DNA from: Enoplolaimus lenunculus
Taxonomy: Eukaryota > Nematoda > Enoplea > Enoplida > Thoracostomopsidae
Length of the DNA stretch: 64,000 nucleotides
Direction of reading: 5' to 3'
Assembly: GCA_030248215.1 (NCBI GenBank)
Contig: JASANG010003765.1
Span: 248,001-312,000 of the forward strand
Positions 47,392 to 56,046 of this stretch are shown here, piece after piece. Below the pieces are notes generated by a model, which saw only the letters and a list, made by a program, of their open reading frames with translations, was not told the DNA's origin and searched no databases. Positions within the stretch are counted from its first letter, which is position 1. Every line of letters begins with the position of its first letter. A program made the position numbers and the translations under genes.

Positions 47392-47690
47392 CAAGAGTAT
47401 GCAACTGGGTACATTCTATGTAGAAAAAATGTACCCAGATCGCGTTGCATTTTTGGCTTACCCCCCGTATTTGGGGGGGGGGGTCAAAATCTCCATCGAT
47501 GTTGAAATTCATGTGCTATTGAATATACTAAAATCTGGTCCGATTATATTTTCGGTGTTGGCTTGCGGATACACGTGTAAAATGAACGTAAAATTGACCC
47601 CCTCCCCCAAAATGAGGGGGGTTGGCCAAAAACGCAACGAGTGCCGGTGCACTTTTTAATACACAGAATGTACCCAGTTGCACACTCTTG
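47392..47690. mobile_element. 299-bp TIR element with CAAGAGTATGCAACTGGG ends
   Basis: About 25-bp inverted ends: CAAGAGTATGCAACTGGG at the left, and CCCAGTTGCACACTCTTG at the right. Inside are inverted C-rich and G-rich patches ('ttaccccccgtatttggggg' and 'ccaaaatgaggggggttgg'). No coding capacity. Confidence 0.7.
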
Positions 47691-47796
47691 TTATAAAGAG
47701 TGATCATCTACTCTTGGTTTAAGCAACGACCGAAGTAGAAAAGTTAAGCAAACTGGCTTCTTGATATTTATCTAAAGCGTGCTGTAAGCGCATTCG

Positions 47797-47992
47797 TCAA
47801 ATATTTCCGTTGAACTCACGTATCGCTTTACCAACATCATCCAGACGGCTATCGGTTCCTACGGCATAGGCGACTGGCTACCGATCAATGACTCGCATAC
47901 AAGCTATAAACTTACACTTGATTCACATGCCCGTCACACAGGGACGCTATGCAGGACGCCAAGGCACTCATACCTTTCACGGAGGCTGCGAT
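47797..47992 (-). CDS. Possible 3'-terminal exons of an unidentified minus-strand gene
   Basis: The segment is GC-richer than its surroundings. On the minus strand, 47918-47992 reads IAASVKGMSALASCIASLCD then GHVNQ up to a GTGTAAG donor. After a 40-bp gap and an AG, 47797-47877 reads PVAYAVGTDSRLDDVGKAI then REFNGNI and a stop, in matching phase. I do not recognise the protein. A 40-bp intron is short for this window, and the plus strand is also open here, so the call is weak. Confidence 0.22.
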
Positions 47993-48859
47993 CTTATTTA
48001 AACATGCGTTGAATTAATACGAGTAAAGCTTTCGACTCAGGACAAGACCCTCATGAAATGGTTAACACTGGTACACATCACATTTTAAAAATGAGACTTT
48101 GAAGCTGATGAAAACAACACAAGTTGTTATGAAACTCAATGTATATATACTTTTCCGTTTAATTTAGCTGGTCCAAACAATCCAGGAACTTACAATTTTC
48201 GCTCAACAAAACCTATCTATGGCGTAGTTTCTGGAAAAACCCGTCTAACTGAATCTTTCTTGAAACAAAACTTTTTCTAGGTACATTTAATTGTATTTTT
48301 CGAACATACAAAACCATATTGCAAATTTCTCATATTACTTGCAGCTAATAAGGAGACATTACCTACTGAATAAGCAAACCATCTCGTATTAAATTTATAC
48401 TGAATAGTTTCTGGCAAGACCGTAGCCACGTCATCTTAGGACGATTGCATTTTATATAAGAATTTTATGAATATGTAGCGGACAATAATCTTTTTGACCT
48501 GTAATCTACAGTGATATTCTACAGTCCGTAAACGTAATTTTTTTATCTTAGATCCTTCTCACTACAACTTTCATGAATTGATACTGTAGTGACCGGAATA
48601 TAAAAGGGGGAAACCGATATTTCCTACGCCGCTTCAAAGGATTCCAATATATAGTTATTCCTGAACTGTCTACTATTTAGTTCTCAATGTATCCTCTTTC
48701 ATGTTGTATACACGATACATTTTTTACTGTTATGCCATTTCCATAGTTTATAATTTAACTACTTTTTAGGAGTACGTTGAATACAATATCCTGCTATTAA
48801 TATTGATAAGATATACTCTGAGTAAGTAAACAATTTTGCCCTGAACTTTATATTTAAGA
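47993..48859. other. Unassigned stretch
   Basis: AT-rich. A TACTGTAGTGACCGGAATA fragment of the CTGTATTGACCC family starts at 48581. No gene seen. Confidence 0.3.
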
Positions 48860-49258
48860 TACTGTATTGACCCGAATAAGAGGCGGGTAATAAGAGGGGG
48901 GTCCCCATTTTGAGTCCGAATCAATAGGAGTCGGTATCCCTAACAACAGTCCGTAAAGCAGATAGAGTCCCTAAACCCTAATTAGAGTCCCTAAATGTCA
49001 ATTAACCCTAAATAATTTGAGTTCGAAACTTAAAGCGTACTTAAATTTTGAAAGTGCATTTCTAAGTATATCCTTGTATTAACACAATAAACGTTTAATT
49101 CAACGGATAATTGCAGTACCGGATGTATATCAGTAACGAAGGGCGGCGGAGCGTGGCTTAAAAATAAATAACATTCCGTAACCGAATAACAAGCGGGGTA
49201 CCCTCTGGAGAAGCCAAATAAATATCAGTCCCACCCTTTTATTCGGGTCACTACAGTA
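48860..49258 (-). mobile_element. CTGTATTGACCC-family MITE, inverted, both ends kept
   Basis: TACTGTATTGACCCGAATAA at the left and TTATTCGGGTCACTACAGTA at the right; the best pair of ends in the window. A fragment of the same family follows at about 49300-49400. Confidence 0.75.
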
Positions 49259-49846
49259 ATTAGCATTGACTCTTACAGGGAAGAATCCAATCACTCAAAT
49301 ACGGGTTCTAATTGGGGATATAGACTCTTATTGATTCAGACTCATAATATTGACCCCAAACTCATATTACTTCTCCACCCAGTCATTTGGGTCATCAAAG
49401 CACACATATCCCTCAATACGTCCTTCTATTCAGTCCTGATAGTTGAAAACTAGGTATATGATGTTGTAACCAATTCATCGTTTAGAGTTTGTGTAAGGAT
49501 TTGTAATTTTTCCACATCATTTGAATATTTGCCTAGTTGAACTTAAAATACAATAGTCAAGTTTTGCTGAATAAATCCTTTTGTGTGATAGCACCGTGTT
49601 TTGTCATAGTTTGTTTATCCATAAAATATATGTTTTGCAGCCGTTGTTCTTAAACTTTTTCTTAATTGTCTCCGAAATTTAATGAGCAAGTTATATATGC
49701 TCTTCACATGGGCTTTTCAGTTTTTCTCATTGCGGTTTTTTTGTTTCTTAATTGTGTTGTCTCTGATTGCTCTATGACAGATTAGGTTCAAAAAGGCGCA
49801 TGTGCAGGCCAGTGGCGAATCCAGAGTGATTGGGTTGTGGGACCAA

Positions 49847-49920
49847 GTATAGAACAGGGCTGGAACAGTATTATAAGCATATTCGCCCTGCAGGAAAACG
49901 TTCCGACCCTGTTCTATTAA
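49847..49920 (+). mobile_element. Minimal TTAGGC-family MITE lacking the hexamer interior
   Basis: 'tatagaacagggctggaaca' and 'gtattataagcatattc' run directly into 'ctgcaggaaaacgttccgac' and 'cctgttctatta'. Only the two arms are left, about 74 bp. Confidence 0.6.
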
Positions 49921-50350
49921 TTTTTCGGGGAGGGTATATCTACGCCTGCTTGCAATACTAAAAGTTTTGCGATGCAAATGATTCATCTGGAAGCTCACAA
50001 TGTGTTTTCTAGCGCAGGTGAAAATTGGACGAGGTTGCATACAAATTTAAACGTTTCGCACATTGAAACACAATTTAATCAATCTTAAAATATAGAAAAA
50101 TTTGCTCGAAACATGTTTCAAAAGTGAAAATTTTTCGAAACCAAAATCTATTCTCTCCCACCGAAACATTCCTTTCATAAGGTATGGGCACGAGGGAAGA
50201 TGCAACTTCAAAACCTGGGTTTCCGATGCAATTTCAAACAGACTGGTCTATAGAGTTAAAAATCATTTTAGAAATGGGAAAACTACAGCTGTTGCAATTT
50301 ATTTAATGTTACCCATCGATCCTGCATCTACAATTGAAATACGTTGGGCG

Positions 50351-50550
50351 GTGTGGCCAACGTTTAGAACAAGGTGATGGCAATAGTATAAGCGTATTCC
50401 TAAGAATATGCCTATGTCTCATCGTACGAGCTTACACAAAAGTATAAACCTAAGCGTAAGCCTAAGTAAAATTAGTCTGATACTTTAGCTTACCCAATGC
50501 AGTACTGCAAAAAAACGTTCCATTGCGCATCTTTACATTGGTCGGCTGTT
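50351..50550 (+). mobile_element. TTAGGC-rich MITE
   Basis: 'gtggccaacgtttagaacaa', CCTAAG-type hexamers, and a right end 'catctttacattggtcgg'. Confidence 0.5.
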
Positions 50551-51546
50551 TATGTTTATGATACGAAAGAATTTCTTATCAAACCGTTTCAAAATTTCAA
50601 CGCACATTAACAGAACAGAGTGTGCAAGATGAAATTTACCGGTCGTGATCTGCTTTGGCCATACAAATTCTATTTCCATTTGAATTGAGAATATCACAAA
50701 TGTTTACTAATTTGTACTTTAGCTCTATTTATCTTTTAAAAACTGGAAATATTTATGCGTTGCAAATTGAATAAAGGCACTGAGATGTACGCTGAGGTTG
50801 CTACTAAATTGGCTGCTGGAAAACACGAGCAATTAGGTTCGTTAGTTGATTTTGAGTGATTTTGGCAAAAAAGCTATACAACAAATGCATACATTATTCA
50901 GCATAAATTCTGACCTAATACATATGAATTTTTTACATAACGCCAAGTTTTTCTGCCATTGAAGTGTTTCGTGAAAAATTGGGGAAATAGCTGCGATGCG
51001 TCTGTGTGATATATCGATCCTTAAACCAATCTGTAATAGAAATTTTAATTATTTTAACGCTAAAATTGTTAAACACGGCCTTGTTTACGCCTTGGTTGAA
51101 CGTCAAATTTAACCGAAAATACGCGATACCTTAACGCGTGCGACAGAGCACTTTGTGACACGACCTAGGGTCGTGTCGTCGCAGCAAACGTGTTACAGTT
51201 GGTTTGATGTGGGCTAAATTTCATATTTTCTGCTTGTTAAACCGAACTTTTTATAAAGCTGCCACTTGTTAATCCTATCAAGTAATACTTTTGTGGCCAC
51301 GTGAGATCCAACGCCATATACACATTAATCCAAACAATGTGCGTCAACTAAGAACCACGTCTGCCCTCGTTGAAGACATGCAAGCATGCAACCTAAAATT
51401 TTGTCTTTATTACTAAGATTGCGTCATGATGCTAGCTAGCTTCACTCACCAGGTCTTCCATTGTGAGGCTTCCATTGAGATTCTAACGAATTCTAAAATA
51501 TATTTTTTCAGATAAACTCCAATCAAAGAATCCATGTTGTAAGTAA
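50551..51546. other. Unassigned stretch
   Basis: AT-rich with a short perfect palindrome around 51164-51178 ('cgacctagggtcgtg'). No gene seen. Confidence 0.3.
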
Positions 51547-52177
51547 TCTCTACAAAGTATAAACCTGGTTTCTAGCTCGCTTCCCTCACGAAGTTTTTAC
51601 TTCAACATGGTAGTACTCATGTGGCTTGGGTTAAACCCGTTGCTTTTCACTATATAATGTATGCCTACATTTCAAATTATTTTTAATCGGTTGGAAAAAA
51701 TCAAATGACTTCAAAGCAAGGTTACCGGAGCAAAAAGTCCGCCCTAATTTCGGATATTTCACCGCGAATTCATGAATTCGACCGCAAGCGAAGAAGAAAT
51801 TGTTATTTTTTATGCGATTTTTCCTGTTTCTGAGAAACCGCATTTATAGTGCAAATTTTTGACAAGACTTTATAATATGTTTCTGTTCAAGTGACGACTT
51901 TAACACAAGGTTAACGTAGTCTGAAATTGCTTTAATTCTGTCTCCAGCTTTAAAATATTTTGCCAAACCATGGTGCGGTATGTTTCATTTTTTGTTGCAA
52001 ACTACTTGTTTGACGTAACTCGCGGTGACCATAAATTTGGCTTTTAGCCAAATGACTTGTTTTTATTCAGATTTTATAGATAGTAAACTGAAAATTTTTC
52101 GCTTAACCCTTTCTCACATGAATATTTTCTTATTTCCCCTGAGACCTACTTTTATGCTAAGATTCGAACTCCAGTGA
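51547..52177. repeat. Host flank, first copy of a large duplication
   Basis: Matches 63375-64000 almost base for base (roughly ten small differences in about 626 bases). The match begins at 'tctctacaaagtataaacc' in both places and is still running when the window ends. Confidence 0.9.
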
Positions 52178-52220
52178 CTGGAGTGGGAGGCGTATACCAC
52201 CACCACTCAGCTACAGGAGC
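52150..52220 (-). repeat. tRNA-like sequence (tRNA-derived SINE head or tRNA pseudogene)
   Basis: On the minus strand: GCTCCTGTAGCTGAGTGG gives a good A box (TAGCTGAGTGG) and GTTCGAATC a good B box, about 71 bases in all. The T stem and acceptor stem do not pair properly, so a working tRNA is unlikely. The same sequence begins again at the window end. Confidence 0.5.
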
Positions 52221-52364
52221 TTGACGCTCGAGCCCGAGGGGGCTCTCACGTCCTGTGGTGATTTAGTACAATGTATACGTGTTGCAATTGTTAAACACGG
52301 TGCGATATACATTATTTAACGTATATACACTGCGCTTCAACACAAAACAAATACTAAACCACAA

Positions 52365-52439
52365 CCCCACAAAAAAAAAAAATCAAACAAACCAACCAAA
52401 AAAACCAACAAAAAAAACCAAAAAAACAAAAAAACAAAT
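52365..52439. repeat. A-rich low-complexity tract
   Basis: 'caaaaaaaaaaaatc' followed by ccaaccaaaa/aaaacc units, directly before the 5' LTR. Confidence 0.8.
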
Positions 52440-52819
52440 TGTAGGTGGCTATGCCACACTTAAACCTATTTCAAACTAAAAACTAAAACTATAAAATAAA
52501 ACCCTATATCAAAACCACACCTTAAGGGAGTCCCTGGCTCCACCTAGTCTCTCTTAGAACTTAAGTTAGGCTTAGGCGTTGCTACAAGGCGTAAAAATTG
52601 GTAAAACTATGCTATGGCGGCTGTGTCCGCAATGTAAACTTACCTGGGGCCCTGCGTGGCCATTTAGTACTCGTTGAATATAGTTGCGTTTAGAGTTGGC
52701 TATATCTGCGACTAAGGACATAGCTAGGCTATGTCAGCACCAATATGGTGCTTTGTTCTTGTGTGTGTCTCGGGATTATTGTTGTTGTTGTTGCTAAAGG
52801 TACCGGATGTGTGGCTCTG

Positions 52820-52878
52820 GACCTCAACCGCATTGCGGACACCCAATTGTGGGTGTCGGCAAAAATGCAAATGAGGTC
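52820..52878 (+). promoter_or_regulatory. Conserved multibranch RNA fold in the LTR
   Basis: Outer stem GACCTCA/TGAGGTC encloses CCGC-ATT-GCGG and ACACCCA-ATTG-TGGGTGT hairpins, plus a weak GCA/TGC. It is present in LTR2 (60964-61022) and LTR3 (62151-62209) with at most one change. The role is unknown (packaging, dimerisation, translation or promoter element). Confidence 0.6.
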
Positions 52879-53203
52879 GAGATGCCGAAATGGGTAGCCA
52901 GGACCGGAATCATTATTATATTCTTGGCTGGTACGAAACGGTGTGCATTTAATTTTCTGTTCAATTTTGCGTACTTTAAGGTTTTATTGCGTTTTCGGTT
53001 GGAACGGTAGCGGACTTGGGTAAGTAAGATTGAACGGAATTAGTTTAAGTATAGTCACGGTGGCTTAAGTATGTGAAGGAAACTACGGCATTACGGTTTA
53101 ATCGGCGTTGCGCAGGGCGCAGAATTTACCCAGTATTGGATACTGGTGTTATGTGCTAAAAAGGAACTTGGGAATAAACCGGAGAACCTGGGAAAAGTAG
53201 TCT

Positions 53204-53350
53204 AATAAATCTAACGGGGTTAGATTTATTATTCTACAACGGCTGGGCCAAATCTAACGGGGTTAGATTGGTCGGAAATTTGGTGTAACTCTAACGGGGT
53301 TAGAGTACACGGTTTTACGGGGTGTAATTCTAACGGGGTTAGAATTGCAC
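53204..53350 (+). promoter_or_regulatory. Array of four hairpins sharing a CTAACGGGGTTAG core
   Basis: Hairpins at 53204-53230, 53248-53271, 53283-53310 and 53322-53350. All share CTAAC-GGG-GTTAG, but each has its own complementary stem extension (AATAAAT/ATTTATT; CCAAAT/ATTGG; GTGTAACT/AGTACAC; GTGTAATT/AATTGCAC). It recurs in LTR2 (61354-61500) and LTR3 (62535-62681). See findings. Confidence 0.75.
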
Positions 53351-53644
53351 GGATTCTGGAAAACAGCAAAAGTATTGGGTACGGTAAAGCCAGTGGCTGG
53401 ATTAAACCAGATTCAGACGTCGGCTTTAAGGATTCCGGCTCGGGTTGCCAGTTAAATTGCATAACCTGTAATTTGCTGGTGTTAATATTGAATATTTGGT
53501 GTCATACGGGTTTCGGGTTGGGATTTATAATAAACATTTACCGGCCGCGTTTTACTAAATCAGAGCGATAAGCATACATCGAGATAAAGAACATAACAGG
53601 CGATACAGGATACCGGCTTAAGGCAAAATCACGAACTTCTCACA

Positions 53645-53662
53645 TGGTGACCACGACGGTCT
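53645..53662 (+). other. Primer-binding site, tRNA-Trp-like
   Basis: TGGTGACCACGACGG starts right after the LTR end. The complement of a eukaryotic tRNA-Trp 3' end is TGGTGACCCCGACG, differing at one base here. The same sequence follows LTR3 at 62974. Confidence 0.65.
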
Positions 53663-53737
53663 CGATGCTGATTTAGTTGGTGGTCGGTGTGAAAGGAAAT
53701 AGTTGGAAAAAGGAGAAAGGAATTTCTGGGTGTAAAA

Positions 53738-55015
53738 GGAAAAGGCTGTTATTGGAAACACAGGATCTGAACGATCGTGTTGTGGAAAATAACAGGGAGT
53801 ACAGGCTGAAAAGGAAACTGGGCTGTGAGTATCTACTGCGCGAAAGGGCAACAGATACTGACATTACTGGATAGTACAGGCAAAAGGCTGTTATTGGAAA
53901 CACAGGATCTGAACGATCGTGTTGTGGAAAATAACAGGGAATACAGGCTGAAAAGGAAACTGGGCTGTGAGTATCTACTGCGCGAAAGGGCAACAGATAC
54001 TGACATTACTGGATAGTACAGGCAAAAGGCTGTTATTGGAAACACAGGATCTGAACGATCGTGTTGTGGAAAATAACAGGGAATACAGGCTGAAAAGGAA
54101 ACTGGGCTGTGAGTATCTACTGCGCGAAAGGGCAACAGATACTGACATTACTGGATAGTACAGGCAAAAGGCTGTTATTGGAAACACAGGATCTGAACGA
54201 TCGTGTTGTGGAAAATAACAGGGAGTACAGGCTGAAAAGGAAACTGGGCTGTGAGTATCTACTGCGCGAAAGGGCAACAGATACTGACATTACTGGATAG
54301 TACAGGCAAAAGGCTGTTATTGGAAACACAGGATCTGAACGATCGTGTTGTGGAAAATAACAGGGAGTACAGGCTGAAAAGGAAACTGGGCTGTGAGTAT
54401 CTACTGCGCGAAAGGGCAACAGATACTGACATTACTGGATAGTACAGGCAAAAGGCTGTTATTGGAAACACAGGATCTGAACGATCGTGTTGTGGAAAAT
54501 AACAGGGAGTACAGGCTGAAAAGGAAACTGGGCTGTGAGTATCTACTGCGCGAAAGGGCAACAGATACTGACATTACTGGATAGTACAGGCTAAAGGCTG
54601 TTATTGGAAACACAGGATCTGAACGATCGTGTTGTGGAAAATAACAAGGAGTACAGGCTGAAAAGGAAACTGGGCTGTGAGTATCTACTGCGCGAAAGGG
54701 CAACAGATACTGACATTACTGGATAGTACAGGCAAAAGGCTGTTATTGGAAACACAGGATCTGAACGATCGTGTTGTGGAAAATAACAGGGAGTACAGGC
54801 TGAAAAGGAAACTGGGCTGTGAGTATCTACTGCGCGAAAGGGCAACAGATACTGACATTACTGGATAATACAGGCTAAAGGCTGTTATTGGAAACACAGG
54901 ATCTGAACGATCGTGTTGTGGAAAATAACAAGGAGTACAGGCTGAAAAGGAAACTGGGCTGTGAGTATCTACTGCGCGAAAGGGCAACAGATACTGACAT
55001 TACTGGATAATACAG
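53738..55015 (+). repeat. 142-bp tandem array in the element leader, about nine copies
   Basis: Unit landmarks 'aggctgttattggaaacac', 'gaacgatcgtgttgtgg', 'ctgggctgtgagtatctact' and 'gacattactggatag' recur every 142 bases. Copies differ by one or a few bases. A period of 142 is not a multiple of 3, so the unit cannot be a coding repeat. A second short repeat follows (about 55014-55240: 'ctgtgaattagttcgacag' twice). Confidence 0.95.
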
Positions 55016-56046
55016 GCTGTGAATTAGTTCGACAGTTACACTTGAGGCTGTGCCGCAAGTACGTGGAACTGATTCAGGAGTTAACGGATTGAAATCAGGC
55101 TGAAAAGGAAATCGGGCTGTGAGTATCTACTGCGCGAAAGGGCAACAGATACTGACATTACTGGATAGTACAGGCTGTGAATTAGTTCGACAGTTATACT
55201 TGAGGCTGTGCCGCAAGTACGTGGAACTAGTTCAGGAACAGGCGAATTGGAAGTGAAAATTCTCGGGGTGAAGAGACGAAAATCGGAAAAAACGGTCAGA
55301 AACTAGTGAAATTGGCATACTTAGGAACTATTGTGTTCGTAAGTACCGGGTTAAAATTTGAAACGGAACGGCTACAGGCATCGGCAGTATTGGTCAAAAA
55401 CATCTGAAAAATTGTCAAAAATTCAGTTGTTTTTGGACCTGGTGAAGTGAAAAGGTGCGAGAAAGGCAAAAAGGATACGGCATTGAACTCAGGGCATATC
55501 AAGGACGGAAGTAAACCCTTAACACTTGCGCTATAAGGGTTTACGGAAATTTCGGTTGGCGTCGGCACGAGATCTAGGTACTTGTAACAAGTAGCTAGCT
55601 AACAAGGAGCAATCTCGGGTGAAAACCGGAGCTGAAAGTTGGCCTGACGCGAGATAGCGGCTGGCAAACGTGAATAAAAGTTGGAAAGGAGTTCAAGGAA
55701 CGATTCAGGAGTATTTTGCTTGGGGCTACGCCACAAGTTTTCAAATCGGGTGCCGTATTCAGCGAGTGAATAAGGCTGTGAAACGAAATCTCGGGAGTAG
55801 CTAAGTGAAAAGGTCGAAAAATCGTCGAAGGTGCTTGGGGCTGAAACATTTAGGAACTGTATAGTTCGTAAATACCCAGAGCACGTTCTTGGAAGAAATT
55901 TTGAACCGGGTAAAAAGTTTCGGGCCAAAAATTACGAAAAATTGGCCGGTCAGAAAAGTGGTGTTTTATATATATAAAACACAATAACACTGGTGTGGGA
56001 AATAGTTTACAGAGATTGGCTGAAAGTGCGATTTCGGAAAAGGAGA
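55016..56046 (+). other. Leader between tandem array and Gag frame
   Basis: Contains two copies of a ~55-base segment starting 'ctgtgaattagttcgacag' (about 55016 and 55172) with a partial 142-bp unit between them. The remainder is unique leader. No frame is supported. Confidence 0.6.

Larger units (their letters stand above)
52440..53644 (+). repeat. 5' LTR (LTR1), 1205 bp
   Basis: Begins TGTAGGTGGCTATGCC and ends CTTCTCACA (TG...CA). It contains a conserved multibranch fold at 52820-52878, a hairpin array at 53204-53350, and an AATAAA near 53530 that may be the polyadenylation signal. It matches LTR2 and LTR3 over most of its length. Confidence 0.9.

Noticed and set aside
52150-52220. Functional tRNA gene
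   Set aside because: A and B boxes are good, but acceptor and T stems do not pair.
52807-53010. Small conserved frame in LTR1 and LTR2 starting MCGSGPQPHCGHPIVGVG
   Set aside because: The conservation is better explained by the RNA fold in the same bases, and the frames diverge completely after the conserved block.
53618-55000. Repeated short frames of 63-106 codons on both strands across the 142-bp array
   Set aside because: They recur only because the DNA repeats; the period is not a multiple of three, the frames shift and stop in each unit, and they show no domain.
53738-55015. CRISPR-like array
   Set aside because: The whole 142-bp unit is conserved with no unique spacers, and the DNA is eukaryotic.
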